Part shown: piece by piece, positions 29,465 through 39,790 of the stretch | How positions within the stretch are numbered: the stretch's first letter is position 1 | Layout: each line of letters opens with the position of its first letter | Source of the DNA: Vibrio astriarenae | GTDB lineage: Bacteria; Pseudomonadota; Gammaproteobacteria; Enterobacterales; Vibrionaceae | Assembly (NCBI RefSeq): GCF_010587385.1 | Contig: NZ_CP047476.1 | Location: 1,178,001-1,242,000 of the forward strand | Reading direction: 5' to 3' | DNA: 64,000 bases | The notes under the pieces: generated by a model | What the model saw: the letters and a program-made list of their open reading frames with translations, nothing else | Told to the model about the DNA's origin: nothing | Database searches by the model: none | Position numbers and translations under genes: made by a program

Positions 29465-30634
29465 CTATTCGCCATCTAAGCCTCTAATTGGCTTGATCGA
29501 GCCCCATCCTTTACATGATGGACAGTGCCAATATATCGAGTGAGTTGCAAAACCACACTTTCGACAACGATAATGTGGTTTCACTTTCAACTGTTCACCC
29601 ACCAGTTTCTGTAGCGTGGTTAAGCTGTCTTTGCCACGCCCCTCTTCGGCTTCTTGAATATGGTAGTCGATTAGGCGGTAGAAGCCCTTCATGGTTGGGT
29701 TTTTGACCAACTGACGTGTCAGCACTTCTTGAGCTGCACCCACGCCATCGTGCTTCGCGACTAATTGTGCCAGCATGAGCTCTGCTGATACGCCCGCTTT
29801 ATTACCAATACATTCGCGTAAGAACGCCACTAACAACTCTTCTTGCGACAAGTGATAGTAACAATCAGCAATCAGCGGCAGCACTTCTCCAACAAAATCA
29901 CGATCTTGCTCTAAAACGCGTTTAAAGTGCGCTACAGCGGCTTCATAATCTTCGTTTTCTAAACACAACTTGCCAAGGACAATACTTGCCCGGACGCACT
30001 TAGGATAAACTTTGAGGGCCTTTTCCAGCAATTGAACCGCTTTATCTTGCCTTCCATCAGCGAACTGCTCTTGCGCCAACTCACACCAAAAGTGTGAGAC
30101 GGCACCTTTCATCCGCTTTTTACCAAGTTTGATGAGGTGACTACCACAGTCAATCGCTTTGTTCCACTCGCGGGTTTGTTGATAGATCACGACAAGCTGA
30201 GTGAGCGCTGCTTCTTTGTGGTCTGGCTCATCCGATAGCTGTTCAAAGATACGTTCTGCACGATCAAGAAAGCCTGAAACCATGTAGTCTTTTGCCAATT
30301 GCTGCAAAGCGATATTCTTTTGGTCAATTGTCAGGCTTGGGCGTGATATGAGATTTTGGTGAATTTTAATCGCTCTGTCGACCTCGCCACGAGAGCGAAA
30401 TAGGTTACCGAGAGCAAGATGAGTATCTATCGTATCATCATCAACCTGAAGCAGTTCAATGAAGTGATCGACTGCCTTGTCAGACTGATCAGACAGTAAG
30501 AGGTTAAGGCCCGTGACATACTGCCTTGATAGTTGGTTGGACTGTTTTTGTCGCTCTTGATTCGCGCTTCTACTACCCATATACCAACCGTAAGCGGCGG
30601 CGATAGGCAGTAGTAAAAACAATAACTCTAGCAT
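29465..30634 (-). CDS. lapB: Lipopolysaccharide assembly protein LapB (YciM)
   Basis: 389 residues: N-terminal membrane anchor (about 1-20), nine or so TPR units from about 40 to 345, and a C-terminal rubredoxin-like metal site (YRCRKCGF and WHCPSCKGWG). LapB guides FtsH-mediated turnover of LpxC and so sets the LPS level. Cotranscribed with lapA, 12 bases apart. Confidence 0.96.
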   Translation of the reverse strand: MLELLFLLLPIAAAYGWYMGSRSANQERQKQSNQLSRQYVTGLNLLLSDQSDKAVDHFIELLQVDDDTIDTHLALGNLFRSRGEVDRAIKIHQNLISRPSLTIDQKNIALQQLAKDYMVSGFLDRAERIFEQLSDEPDHKEAALTQLVVIYQQTREWNKAIDCGSHLIKLGKKRMKGAVSHFWCELAQEQFADGRQDKAVQLLEKALKVYPKCVRASIVLGKLCLENEDYEAAVAHFKRVLEQDRDFVGEVLPLIADCYYHLSQEELLVAFLRECIGNKAGVSAELMLAQLVAKHDGVGAAQEVLTRQLVKNPTMKGFYRLIDYHIQEAEEGRGKDSLTTLQKLVGEQLKVKPHYRCRKCGFATHSIYWHCPSCKGWGSIKPIRGLDGE

Positions 30635-30646
30635 TCGTTCGATATT

Positions 30647-30940
30647 CTACTTATTTGTTGTAGCCGGTGTAGCTGTCGAAGAAGGCTTTGTCGCTTCATG
30701 TTTCTTGAGTTGCTTTTTTAACTTATTAATTTGCAATTTCGAACGGAGGTGTAATGTACCAAAAAGAAGCCAAGCAAGTACAAAACCAGAGACAAACACA
30801 CCACCGAGTAAGGTAGAGAGATGAAAATCACCCTGTGCTAGAAGATAGTTAAATGTGACAACGGCCTGATTTTGAGATCCTAACGCCAAAGCAGTTAAGA
30901 AAAGTACTATTACCGCTAGTACCTTAATTATTTTCATCAT
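30647..30940 (-). CDS. lapA: Lipopolysaccharide assembly protein LapA (YciS)
   Basis: 97 residues with two membrane helices and a basic C-terminal coiled coil (RSKLQINKLKKQLKKHE), matching the DUF1049 family. Acts with LapB at the inner membrane. Starts with tandem ATG codons. Confidence 0.93.
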   Translation of the reverse strand: MMKIIKVLAVIVLFLTALALGSQNQAVVTFNYLLAQGDFHLSTLLGGVFVSGFVLAWLLFGTLHLRSKLQINKLKKQLKKHEATKPSSTATPATTNK

Positions 30941-31024
30941 CTACGGTCTCCATTCTGTACACTGTAGCGATTATGCAGCAAAAGCTTGTGATAAACCATG
31001 TTTCTGCACAAATTACCCCAAATA

Positions 31025-31057
31025 AAAAAGCGGTACACCAGAGGTATACCGCCTTCA
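31025..31057 (-). terminator. Terminator of ihfB
   Basis: GGCGGTATACC / GGTGTACCGC stem on the minus strand (31030-31052) with one G-T pair and a T6 tail. Confidence 0.85.
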
Positions 31058-31071
31058 TCAATCCTATTAAC

Positions 31072-31356
31072 TCAGCTTCCGCTATTCACGCGCTCACGGA
31101 GTTCCTTACCAGGTTTAAAGTGTGGAACGTGCTTGCCTTCCAACTCAACCTTTTCACCCGTTTTAGGGTTACGGCCAACTCGAGGTTCGCGATAATGTAG
31201 AGAAAAGCTGCCAAAGCCTCTAATCTCGATGCGGTCACCGCTCTCGAGCGTCGTTGCCATTTGTTCCAAAATATCTTTCACCGCATCTTCAACTTCTTTA
31301 GCTGACAGGTGGGGTTGCTCTGTACAGATACGTTCGATTAATTCAGACTTAGTCAT
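31072..31356 (-). CDS. ihfB: Integration host factor subunit beta
   Basis: 94 residues, DNA-bending protein working as a heterodimer with IhfA. The DNA-binding arm [10 protein letters not shown] and [15 protein letters not shown] are clear. Follows rpsA on the same strand but has its own promoter. Confidence 0.97.
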   Translation of the reverse strand: MTKSELIERICTEQPHLSAKEVEDAVKDILEQMATTLESGDRIEIRGFGSFSLHYREPRVGRNPKTGEKVELEGKHVPHFKPGKELRERVNSGS

Positions 31357-31386
31357 GTTCGTCCTCGTCTTGTTCTTTTATCAGCG

Positions 31387-31415
31387 ATTATAGACAACAT
31401 TCTTAGATTCAACAA
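31387..31415 (-). promoter_or_regulatory. Sigma70-type promoter of ihfB
   Basis: TTGTTG (31415-31410) and a consensus TATAAT (31392-31387) on the minus strand with a 17-base spacer. Confidence 0.65.
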
Positions 31416-31665
31416 ATACTTGCATCATTTTGATTACAAATATTCTCAATCCCGTTGCGTAGCACCTGCACGAATATGTCTCATTACTTTTTGTACAAAA
31501 CGCTTGCGCTTTGAACTCTAAATTGAATTTAGTTGATTAATAGCCACTTGGCTAATTTTTAACGGCTTATTGATAAGATTCTGCATAATTATTTGACTAA
31601 TAACAGAGTTTTAGCGGTTTTGTTCAAAGGTTAGTCATGCTGTCGAGATAAAAGTTACGGGCAAC

Positions 31666-31693
31666 AAAAAAGGAGCCCAAAGGGCTCCTTTTA
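31666..31693 (-). terminator. Terminator of rpsA
   Basis: AAAGGAGCCC / GGGCTCCTTT stem with a short loop and a T6 tail on the minus strand. Confidence 0.9.
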
Positions 31694-31709
31694 TTAAGCA
31701 GAGGGAGAA

Positions 31710-33380
31710 TTACTCACCTTTAGCTGCTTTAAATGCGTCTGCCATAGCATTACCGAACGCGCCTTCTTCTTGCTTGTTCAGTGAAGCCATTGCTTCTTGC
31801 TCTTCAGCTTCATCTTTAGCTTTGATAGATAGGTTGATTACGCGGTTCTTACGGTCTACACCTGTGAACTTCGCTTCAACAACATCACCAGCGCTTAGGA
31901 TTAGAGAAGCATCTTCTACGCGGTCGCGAGAAACTTCAGAAGCGCGGATGTAACCTTCAACGCCTTCGATGATCTCAACTGTCGCGCCTTTAGCGTCAAC
32001 TGCAGTTACTGTAGCGTTAACTAGAGTACCTTTCTTGTTGTCAGCAACGTAAGCATTGAATGGGTCATTTTCCATTTGCTTAACGCCTAGAGAAATACGC
32101 TCACGCTCAGCGTCTACTGCAAGAACTACTGCAGAGATTTCGTCGCCTTTCTTGTATTCGCGTACTGCTTCTTCACCAGCAACATTCCAAGAAATGTCAG
32201 ATAGGTGAACTAGACCGTCGATGCCGCCTTCAAGACCGATGAAGATACCGAAGTCAGTGATAGACTTGATCTTACCAGTAACTTTGTCGCCTTTAGCTTG
32301 CGCTTCAGCGAATGACTGCCATGGGTTAGCTTTACACTGTTTCAGACCTAGAGAGATACGACGACGTTCTTCGTCAATCTCAAGAACCATAACCTCAACT
32401 TCATCGCCAACATTAACAACTTTAGATGGGTGGATGTTCTTGTTAGTCCAATCCATTTCAGAAACGTGTACTAGACCTTCAACACCTTCTTCGATTTCAA
32501 CGAAGCAGCCGTAGTCAGTTAGGTTAGTTACGCGACCAGTTAGCTTGTGACCTTCTGGGTAACGCTTAGCGATTGCTACCCATGGATCTTCGCCTAGTTG
32601 CTTAAGACCTAGTGATACGCGAGTACGCTCACGGTCGAACTTAAGAACTTTAACTTGGATCTCGTCACCAACGTTAACGATCTCAGAAGGGTGCTTAACG
32701 CGCTTCCACGCCATGTCAGTGATGTGTAGAAGACCGTCAACACCACCTAGGTCTACGAACGCACCGTAGTCAGTAAGGTTCTTAACGATACCTTTAACTT
32801 CAGAACCTTCTTGTAGAGTTTCTAGAAGTTCGTCACGCTCAACGCTGTTCTCAGACTCGATAACTGCACGGCGAGAAACAACTACGTTGTTACGCTTCTG
32901 GTCAAGTTTGATAACTTTGAACTCTAGCTCTTTGTTTTCTAGGTGAGCAGTGTCACGGATAGGACGTACGTCTACTAGAGAACCAGGAAGGAAAGCACGG
33001 ATACCGTTTAGTTCAACAGTGAAACCGCCTTTAACTTTACCGTTGATGATACCAACAACAGTTTCAGCTTCTTCGTAAGCTTTCTCAAGAACGATCCAAG
33101 CTTCGTGACGCTTAGCTTTCTCACGAGAAAGTTGCGTCTCACCGAAACCGTCTTCAACAGCGTCAAGTGCTACGTCTACTTCAGAACCAACTTCAACTTC
33201 AAGTTCGCCAGCAGCGTTCTTGAACTGTTCAGCAGGGATAGCAGACTCAGACTTAAGACCAGCGTCTACAAGAACGAAACCGTTCTCGATAGCTACTACA
33301 GTACCTTTAACGATAGTACCTTGTTGGAATTCAGTCTCGTTTAGAAACTCTTCAAAGAGTTGAGCAAAAGATTCAGTCAT
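31710..33380 (-). CDS. rpsA: 30S ribosomal protein S1
   Basis: 556 residues with six S1/OB repeats from about 20 to 535; repeats 3-6 show the regular GxVxxxTDYGxFV(D/E) pattern. S1 brings mRNA to the 30S subunit. Codon choice is strongly biased, as expected for a ribosomal protein. It follows cmk, the usual order. Confidence 0.98.
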   Translation of the reverse strand: MTESFAQLFEEFLNETEFQQGTIVKGTVVAIENGFVLVDAGLKSESAIPAEQFKNAAGELEVEVGSEVDVALDAVEDGFGETQLSREKAKRHEAWIVLEKAYEEAETVVGIINGKVKGGFTVELNGIRAFLPGSLVDVRPIRDTAHLENKELEFKVIKLDQKRNNVVVSRRAVIESENSVERDELLETLQEGSEVKGIVKNLTDYGAFVDLGGVDGLLHITDMAWKRVKHPSEIVNVGDEIQVKVLKFDRERTRVSLGLKQLGEDPWVAIAKRYPEGHKLTGRVTNLTDYGCFVEIEEGVEGLVHVSEMDWTNKNIHPSKVVNVGDEVEVMVLEIDEERRRISLGLKQCKANPWQSFAEAQAKGDKVTGKIKSITDFGIFIGLEGGIDGLVHLSDISWNVAGEEAVREYKKGDEISAVVLAVDAERERISLGVKQMENDPFNAYVADNKKGTLVNATVTAVDAKGATVEIIEGVEGYIRASEVSRDRVEDASLILSAGDVVEAKFTGVDRKNRVINLSIKAKDEAEEQEAMASLNKQEEGAFGNAMADAFKAAKGE

Positions 33381-33491
33381 TATTCAATCTTCAATAATTT
33401 AAACGTCCACGGGCATCCTACCGCATGGGGTTATTAACTTCGCCGGTTATCATCCTTGCAACCAACGCTCCATTCTGACCCAGTAAAATTA
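33381..33491 (-). promoter_or_regulatory. rpsA leader lacking a strong Shine-Dalgarno
   Basis: Only a weak GAAG is seen before the ATG (TTGAAGATTGAATA-ATG), resembling the degenerate start region of E. coli rpsA, where S1 itself is needed for and represses initiation. GGAUG-containing stretches lie further upstream. Autoregulation is inferred by analogy. Confidence 0.45.
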
Positions 33492-34169
33492 CTAAGCCAG
33501 TTTAGATTCTATGTAATTCATTGCTTTACCAACGACTTGGTCAATTGACATCGACGTTGAATCAAGCACTAGCGCATCCTCAGCAGGGCGCAATGGCGCA
33601 ACCGCACGGTTACGATCTCTATCGTCACGCTCTTGGATTTCGCTCAAAAGGTCGTCAAATCTAACATCTAAGCCCTTCAGTTGCAACTGTTTCATGCGGC
33701 GATGCGCGCGCTCTTCGGCACTTGCATCTAGGAAGATTTTGACTGGGGCTTCTGGGAAAACAACGGTTCCCATATCACGACCATCGGCAACTAAACCCGG
33801 CTCTTGCGCAAAAGCTCGCTGCCGACGTAACAACGCCTCACGAACTCTCGGCAATGCTGCGACTTTCGACGCTGCCATACCTGTCTCTTCTTTACGTAGT
33901 TCTCCAGAGACATTTTCGCCCTCGAGAATCACTTTAACCAGGTCACCTTCAGCAATAAATTGGACATCTAGGTGCGTAGCAATTGGCACCAATGCCTCTT
34001 CTGACGTTAAATCAACACCGTGATGAATCGCAGCCAGTGCAAGCACTCGATAAATCGCGCCTGAATCAAGCAGTTTGTACCCGAGCTTATCAGCGATAAG
34101 CATGCACAATGTACCTTTACCAGCGCCGCTTGGGCCATCAACAGTGACTATGGGTGTGTGTGAAGACAT
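33492..34169 (-). CDS. cmk: Cytidylate kinase
   Basis: 225 residues. Phosphorylates CMP and dCMP. P-loop [11 protein letters not shown] (about 12-22), the [11 protein letters not shown]-binding region and the [14 protein letters not shown] segment are all present. Directly before rpsA. Confidence 0.97.
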   Translation of the reverse strand: MSSHTPIVTVDGPSGAGKGTLCMLIADKLGYKLLDSGAIYRVLALAAIHHGVDLTSEEALVPIATHLDVQFIAEGDLVKVILEGENVSGELRKEETGMAASKVAALPRVREALLRRQRAFAQEPGLVADGRDMGTVVFPEAPVKIFLDASAEERAHRRMKQLQLKGLDVRFDDLLSEIQERDDRDRNRAVAPLRPAEDALVLDSTSMSIDQVVGKAMNYIESKLA

Positions 34170-34273
34170 CGTCTACTCCATTGTATTTTTTCTTGTGACC
34201 ACTCACACGCTTCGAAACAGTGACATCAAAGACTAACAGCGAAGGTCTTACCCAAATGCGGCGCTGATTATAT

Positions 34274-34310
34274 ACAAAAACAGACGCAGATGCTCATCCA
34301 ATTGCGTCGT
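34274..34310 (-). terminator. Possible terminator after the ComEA-like gene
   Basis: On the minus strand GACGCA ... TGCGTC with a long loop precedes TGTTTTTG. Confidence 0.5.
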
Positions 34311-34343
34311 TTTTAAGAGTAATTTAAGAAAACGGTCAACTTG

Positions 34344-34643
34344 TTAGAGTCGAATACGCTCTTGATTTTTCTTAAGTAGCGACGGGCCAATTCCTTTAAC
34401 TTGAGTGAGTTCATCTGCCGATTTAAAGACTCCATATTCGTCACGATAGTCGATAATCGCTTGTGCTTTTTTCAAACCCACGCCATCAAGCAAAGTAGCG
34501 AGTTCTTCAGCCGATGCGGTATTAATGTTGACGGTAATTTCTATCCCTTCGTACTCCTTCGCTTCCGTTTTTGCATACGCGGTAGACGACACTCCTAACA
34601 TCAAAATGAGTGAACAAATTATAGTTGATAATAGACGTTTCAT
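34344..34643 (-). CDS. ComEA-like exported helix-hairpin-helix protein
   Basis: 99 residues with a signal peptide (LLSTIICSLILMLGVSSTAYA) and a ComEA-type tandem helix-hairpin-helix at about 40-98 (NINTASAEELATLLDGVGLKK). In competent Vibrio ComEA binds DNA in the periplasm and ratchets it inward during natural transformation. The ATG at 34643, preceded by AAGGAAAC, is preferred to the upstream start, which would place 18 extra residues before the signal peptide. Confidence 0.88.
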   Translation of the reverse strand: MKRLLSTIICSLILMLGVSSTAYAKTEAKEYEGIEITVNINTASAEELATLLDGVGLKKAQAIIDYRDEYGVFKSADELTQVKGIGPSLLKKNQERIRL

Positions 34644-34715
34644 GATTGTTTCCTTTCCGGTGATAAGAAAGCACAGGCTAAGCCACACCCTAGCCAACCA
34701 ACCAGATTGGAAGCA

Positions 34716-34753
34716 TAAAAAAAGAACGAACTACAAAGCAGTTCATTCTTTCT
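34716..34753 (-). terminator. Terminator of ppiD
   Basis: AAAGAA-GAACT ... AGTTC-TTCTTT imperfect stem, followed by T6 on the minus strand. Confidence 0.75.
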
Positions 34754-34798
34754 AAACAGTCGTTACACGATACATCGTGGAACACATCACATCAGAGT

Positions 34799-36649
34799 TT
34801 ACTCGTTGATAAAGTACTCAATGCTGATTTCATCACGAAGAATCTCAATCAACCCTTGAAGGTCTTGCTGAGCATTCGTTTGCACCAGTTGATATGCCAC
34901 TTGCTCGCTCATTTGAGCGTTCATATCGACGTTGATTTCAGATAACTCAACAATAGCAATATCACCATTCATTTCAGACGCTTTTGCATAAGTCTTTTGA
35001 CCTGATTCTGGCTTAGTCATTGCGAAAACCGTATTCGCAATTGGAGCACCACGGTTAACCGTTTCTAACTCACCGAACGCTAGGTCATTTTCTTCAAGGA
35101 GAGATGTATCACCAGCTTCCAGTGCAGTAAGAACCGAATCAGCGACTTCAATCGCCTTTTGCTCACCTTTAACTCGCGCTAATTGAACTTCAACTTGCTC
35201 TTTCACTTCTTCAATTGGTAGCACCATCTCATCGCGCATATCATCAACACGAACCACGATCACGTGCTCTGGCGCCACTTCAATCACTTCAGAGTTTAGG
35301 CCATCTTCTTTCACTTCAGGGCTCAAGATAGCTTGCATTACAGCTGGAGTCAGCAACACTTGAGGTGCATCAGCTTGAGAAATGAAATCCGTCGTGACAA
35401 CATCAACGCCAACCGCTTGTGCAGCATCATCCAGTGAATCAGGGAATTCAAACGAGATACGCTCAAGATCACTTTGAAGATTGTAAAACTCATCAATCGC
35501 TTGCTGATCAACAAGCTCTAGTTTGATTTCATCAGACACTTCTGTAAGCGGTTTAGCTTCAGAATCTTTCAGTTCATCAAGCTTGATGATATGGAAACCG
35601 AAGTCCGACTGAACAACCTCAGTCATATCACCGACCGATGCAAGCGCGAATGCTGCATCTTCAAATGCAGGGTCCATCACGCCACGCTCAATCCAGCCTA
35701 GAGAGCCGCCATCTTCTGAACTACCAAAGTCTTCTGATTTTTCTTCTGCTAGAGCAGCAAAATCAGCGCCTGCGTTCAACTCTGAAAGGATCTCTTCTGC
35801 TGCAGCTTCATCTTGCACCAAGATATGGCTGATGCTGCGCTGCTCCTCTGAAGAGTACTTGTCGATGTTCTGCTCGTAGTAATCTGCAATATCTTGCTCT
35901 GTCACTTCGATAGAATCACGCATGGCTTGCGCATCTAGCTCAAGGTAAGACACCACTACCTGCTCTGGACGCGTGTAGCGCTCAGCATTTTGCTGGTAGT
36001 AGTCTGTAATTTCTTCTTCAGTTAGCGCAACATTTTGAGCAAAATCCTCTAGCGAAAGGGTAACTTTACGGATTTCGCGCGTTTGGCCAACAAGCGTTGT
36101 TTGCAGTTCGACTTCACCTTCTAAAGAGAACTCACTGCCTTGAACGGCAGAAAGAAGTTGATTGCGAACTAAATCACGTCGCAGATATTCAGCAAAGCTA
36201 TCTGGGCTGAAACCTGCGCGACGCAGTGCCGCTTGATAGATTTCCGAATCAAACTGACCATTGCTTTGGAACTGAGGCATCTCAAGAATTAGCTGACGAA
36301 CCTGATCATCACTTACACGTAGGCCAATCTTTTCAGCATGCTGTTCAAGGAGAACATCATTCACCATGCGGTCTAGCACGGATTGACGGAAAGAAGCAAC
36401 GTAAGCTGGGTCACCCAGCATTGCAGAGAAGTAATCGCCCAATTGAGATTGCATGCGGTTACGCTCATTTTGATAAGCTTGTTCAAACTCACCACGGCTG
36501 ATTTCAGCGTTACCCACTGTCGCTGCTGTGTTCACACCACCACCGACAAGGTAGCTACCGACACCTGCGAAAATAAAAGAAAGGATAATCATCCCGAGGA
36601 TAATTTTAACCGCTAGGCTGTTCACGCCTTCGCGTAATCGATCCATCAT
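34799..36649 (-). CDS. ppiD: Periplasmic peptidyl-prolyl isomerase-like chaperone PpiD
   Basis: 616 residues. A single N-terminal membrane anchor (about 15-35) places a SurA-like chaperone region and a parvulin domain (about 265-355, EEQRSISHILVQDE to FGFHIIKL) in the periplasm near the SecYEG exit. Follows hupB and lon on the same strand as in other gammaproteobacteria. Tandem ATG start. Confidence 0.95.
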   Translation of the reverse strand: MMDRLREGVNSLAVKIILGMIILSFIFAGVGSYLVGGGVNTAATVGNAEISRGEFEQAYQNERNRMQSQLGDYFSAMLGDPAYVASFRQSVLDRMVNDVLLEQHAEKIGLRVSDDQVRQLILEMPQFQSNGQFDSEIYQAALRRAGFSPDSFAEYLRRDLVRNQLLSAVQGSEFSLEGEVELQTTLVGQTREIRKVTLSLEDFAQNVALTEEEITDYYQQNAERYTRPEQVVVSYLELDAQAMRDSIEVTEQDIADYYEQNIDKYSSEEQRSISHILVQDEAAAEEILSELNAGADFAALAEEKSEDFGSSEDGGSLGWIERGVMDPAFEDAAFALASVGDMTEVVQSDFGFHIIKLDELKDSEAKPLTEVSDEIKLELVDQQAIDEFYNLQSDLERISFEFPDSLDDAAQAVGVDVVTTDFISQADAPQVLLTPAVMQAILSPEVKEDGLNSEVIEVAPEHVIVVRVDDMRDEMVLPIEEVKEQVEVQLARVKGEQKAIEVADSVLTALEAGDTSLLEENDLAFGELETVNRGAPIANTVFAMTKPESGQKTYAKASEMNGDIAIVELSEINVDMNAQMSEQVAYQLVQTNAQQDLQGLIEILRDEISIEYFINE

Positions 36650-36710
36650 GTTGAAAAGCTCCGAAGTCTCACTTCAAAAAATATAATCTTGTGCGCGATG
36701 ATAACAGAAA

Positions 36711-36740
36711 AAGAAATGCGCATCAGTATGATGCGCATTA
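36711..36740 (-). terminator. Terminator of hupB
   Basis: Perfect 11-base stem AATGCGCATCA / TGATGCGCATT with a three-base loop, followed by a T-rich tract on the minus strand. Confidence 0.85.
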
Positions 36741-36845
36741 TTTAGAATCGTTCACTTGTTGCGGCAAAAAAGATGTGACGTTTGGTTTCACAAAGCAACA
36801 AGATTTATCGCAACAAATCTAGCTTAGACCGGTGTCTAGCTAAAA

Positions 36846-37118
36846 TTAGTTACAAGCGTCTTTAAGCGCTTTACCTGCTTTGAAAGCTGGTACTTTAGCT
36901 TCTGCGATTTGAATCTCTTCACCCGTTTTTGGGTTACGGCCTGTACGAGCTGCACGAGTGCGCACGCTGAAAGTACCGAAGCCAACAAGTGCTACTTGGT
37001 CACCAGACTGAAGTGTATCGCCTACAGCTTCGATAAATGCGTCTAGTGCGCGACCAGCTGATGCTTTTGAAATGTCTGCGTTATCTGCAATTTTTTCTAC
37101 TAGTTGTGTTTTATTCAC
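36846..37118 (-). CDS. hupB: DNA-binding protein HU-beta
   Basis: 90 residues from a GTG start, preceded by AAAGGGGAAACACA. This gives the normal HU N-terminus ([10 protein letters not shown]). A longer frame reaching 37172 would add an unlikely 18-residue basic extension. The arm [12 protein letters not shown] is intact. HU compacts and bends DNA; here it sits between lon and ppiD as usual. Confidence 0.95.
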   Translation of the reverse strand: MNKTQLVEKIADNADISKASAGRALDAFIEAVGDTLQSGDQVALVGFGTFSVRTRAARTGRNPKTGEEIQIAEAKVPAFKAGKALKDACN

Positions 37119-37242
37119 TGTGTTTCCCCTTTGGTCTACCCTGACAATCCGTGAGGTAGGTTTTCGTTCCAATAATTATTGTTAAAAATTAGCCAACCCC
37201 TTGCAGCACAAAGGCTCAGCCATAGTTGGTAACGTTAGCGCC

Positions 37243-37287
37243 CAAAAAAAACGCTGACAAGCCTTTTTCGACCTATCAGCGCAATCT
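37243..37287 (-). terminator. Terminator of lon
   Basis: GCGCTGA ... TCAGCG stem on the minus strand followed by a T8 run. Confidence 0.8.
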
Positions 37288-37311
37288 TTTACTTATTTTT
37301 GCTGTATATCA

Positions 37312-39663
37312 CTATTTTTTAGCGACAAATTCGACACCACTTGGTGAGTTTTCTAGTGCGACGTTCAAAACTTCATCAATCCACTGAACCGGGATCACCT
37401 TCAAATCAGCAATCACGTTATCTGGAATCTCTTCCAAGTCACGCTCATTATCCTTCGGAATCAGGACTGTTTTGATACCACCCCGGTGAGCCGCAAGCAG
37501 TTTCTCTTTCAAACCGCCGATAGGAAGTACCTCACCGCGAAGCGTAATTTCACCCGTCATACCGACTTCCGCTTTAACAGGGTTGCCAGTTAAGCTCGAT
37601 ACCAGGGCTGTACACATTGCGATACCCGCACTTGGACCATCCTTCGGTGTTGCGCCTTCTGGTACGTGAACGTGAATATCACGTTTTTCATAGAAATCAG
37701 AGTTGATACCCAGTTTCTCTGCACGTGAACGCACTACCGTCATTGCCGCTTGGATAGACTCCTTCATCACATCACCAAGCGAACCGGTTTGCGTTAGCTT
37801 GCCTTTGCCAGGCATTGCTTCAGTCTCAATTGTCAGTAGATCACCACCAACTTGAGTCCATGCAAGACCCGTCACTTGACCAATACGGTTGCTGTCATCC
37901 GCTTTACCAAAGTCATGACGCTGCACACCTAGATACTCTTTCAAGTTATCCATTGTCACCGTCACTGATTTCAGGCTTGCATCAAGCAGGATATTCTTCA
38001 CTGCTTTACGACAGATCTTCGAAATCTCACGCTCTAGGCTACGTACGCCAGCTTCACGCGTGTAGTAACGAATAATGCCGATGATCGCAGAGTCTTCAAT
38101 CGTGATTTCGTTTGGCTTCAGACCGTTACGCTTAACTTGCTTTTCAACAAGGTGACGTTTCGCGATGTTCAGCTTTTCATCTTCCGTGTAGCCTGAAAGG
38201 CGAATGACTTCCATACGGTCAAGTAGGGGCCCAGGAATATCCATCGAGTTGGACGTCGCGACAAACATTACGTCAGAGAGATCATAATCGACTTCTAAGT
38301 AGTGGTCGTTAAACGCATTGTTCTGCTCTGGATCTAGAACCTCCAGTAATGCTGATGACGGATCACCACGCATATCAGAAGACATCTTGTCGATCTCATC
38401 CAAAAGGAACAGTGGATTTTTAACCCCTACTTTCGACATTTTTTGGATCAGCTTGCCCGGCAATGAGCCGATATAAGTACGGCGGTGACCACGGATTTCC
38501 GCTTCGTCACGAACCCCACCAAGAGCCATACGTGTGTATTTACGTCCAGTTGCAGCTGCAATTGAGCGACCCAGCGAAGTTTTACCAACACCAGGAGGCC
38601 CGACCAAACACAGGATTGGACCTTTTAGCTTGTTGATACGGTTCTGTACTGCTAAATACTCGAGAATGCGCTCTTTCACACGTTCTAGACCGTAGTGATC
38701 CTCGTTTAGAATCTCTTCCGCTTTTGCTAGGTTCTTTTTCACCTTAGAGCGTTTCGCCCAAGGCACACCGACCATCCAGTCGATGTAACTGCGAACGACC
38801 GTTGCTTCCGCAGACATAGGAGACATCATTTTAAGCTTCTGTAGCTCTTGTTCCGTCTTCTCTTTTGCCTCTTGAGGCATTTTAGATTCTTCAATCTTCT
38901 GCTTTAGCGCTTCAAACTCATCAACACCGTCTTCAGTTTCACCCAGCTCTTTCTGAATCGCCTTCATTTGCTCATTCAGGTAGTACTCGCGCTGAGATTT
39001 TTCCATCTGCTTTTTGACACGGCCACGGATGCGCTTCTCTACCTGAAGGATGTCAATTTCTGACTCCATCTGGCTCATTAGAAATTCTAAGCGCTCTGTG
39101 ACGTCAAGAAGTTCTAAAACCTCTTGCTTGTCTGCCAGCTTAAGCGGCATATGCGCAGCAATGGTATCAGCTAGACGTGCTGCCTCATCAATACCCGACA
39201 GAGAGGTTAAAACCTCTGGTGGGATCTTTTTGTTCAGCTTAATAAAGCCTTCAAATTGATTGATCGCACTGCGAACAATCACTTCTTGCTCGCGCTCATC
39301 CAATACAGGCGTTGATAGGAACTGTGCATCGGCAAGAAAGAACTCGCTCTCTTTGAACTGTTCGATTTCTGCACGTTGCTGACCTTCAACAAGGACCTTA
39401 ACGGTACCATCAGGTAGCTTCAGCAATTGAAGGATGGTCGCTACGGTACCTACCTCATAGAGGTCTTCAATACCTGGCTCATCTTTGTCTGCCTGCTTTT
39501 GGGCCACAAGCAATACTTGTTTGTTATTGTCCATTGCCGCTTCAAGGCACTGGATCGATTTTTCTCGGCCAACAAACAATGGAATCACCATGTGTGGATA
39601 GACAACCACATCACGCAGAGGCAATACCGGGATTTCAATACGCTCGGAACGTTCCAAGTTCAT
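37312..39663 (-). CDS. lon: ATP-dependent protease Lon
   Basis: 783 residues, the standard LonA length. N-terminal substrate domain (about 10-200), AAA+ module with Walker [12 protein letters not shown] (about 355) and the serine-lysine protease domain with catalytic Ser in [12 protein letters not shown] and Lys in [13 protein letters not shown]. It degrades misfolded and regulatory proteins. A textbook heat-shock promoter lies just upstream. Confidence 0.98.
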   Translation of the reverse strand: MNLERSERIEIPVLPLRDVVVYPHMVIPLFVGREKSIQCLEAAMDNNKQVLLVAQKQADKDEPGIEDLYEVGTVATILQLLKLPDGTVKVLVEGQQRAEIEQFKESEFFLADAQFLSTPVLDEREQEVIVRSAINQFEGFIKLNKKIPPEVLTSLSGIDEAARLADTIAAHMPLKLADKQEVLELLDVTERLEFLMSQMESEIDILQVEKRIRGRVKKQMEKSQREYYLNEQMKAIQKELGETEDGVDEFEALKQKIEESKMPQEAKEKTEQELQKLKMMSPMSAEATVVRSYIDWMVGVPWAKRSKVKKNLAKAEEILNEDHYGLERVKERILEYLAVQNRINKLKGPILCLVGPPGVGKTSLGRSIAAATGRKYTRMALGGVRDEAEIRGHRRTYIGSLPGKLIQKMSKVGVKNPLFLLDEIDKMSSDMRGDPSSALLEVLDPEQNNAFNDHYLEVDYDLSDVMFVATSNSMDIPGPLLDRMEVIRLSGYTEDEKLNIAKRHLVEKQVKRNGLKPNEITIEDSAIIGIIRYYTREAGVRSLEREISKICRKAVKNILLDASLKSVTVTMDNLKEYLGVQRHDFGKADDSNRIGQVTGLAWTQVGGDLLTIETEAMPGKGKLTQTGSLGDVMKESIQAAMTVVRSRAEKLGINSDFYEKRDIHVHVPEGATPKDGPSAGIAMCTALVSSLTGNPVKAEVGMTGEITLRGEVLPIGGLKEKLLAAHRGGIKTVLIPKDNERDLEEIPDNVIADLKVIPVQWIDEVLNVALENSPSGVEFVAKK

Positions 39664-39696
39664 AGAGTTCTCTCTTCCGCTTTACTTTATCTCGAG

Positions 39697-39724
39697 TATA
39701 TGGGGGCTAATCGCTTGGTTTCAA
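39697..39724 (-). promoter_or_regulatory. Heat-shock (sigma32) promoter of lon
   Basis: On the minus strand TTGAAA (39724-39719), a 13-base spacer, then CCCCATATA (39705-39697), which fits the sigma32 consensus CTTGAAA-N13..17-CCCCATNT very well. Confidence 0.8.
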
Positions 39725-39734
39725 TGACAGAATA

Positions 39735-39764
39735 AAAAAAAGGAAGCAATAATTGCTTCCTCTT
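39735..39764 (-). terminator. Terminator of clpX
   Basis: AGGAAGCAA / TTGCTTCCT stem with a T7 tail on the minus strand. It separates clpX from the lon promoter. Confidence 0.88.
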
Positions 39765-39790
39765 TCGTGTTTGTCACAAATGGACATTAA

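Larger units (their letters stand above)
31357..31709. other. Intergenic region between rpsA and ihfB
   Basis: It holds the rpsA terminator (31668-31693) and the ihfB promoter (31387-31415). I see no gene. Confidence 0.6.

Noticed and set aside
37119..37172. N-terminal extension of HU-beta
   Set aside because: It would add an unusual basic leader; the GTG at 37118 has a good ribosome site and restores the normal HU start.
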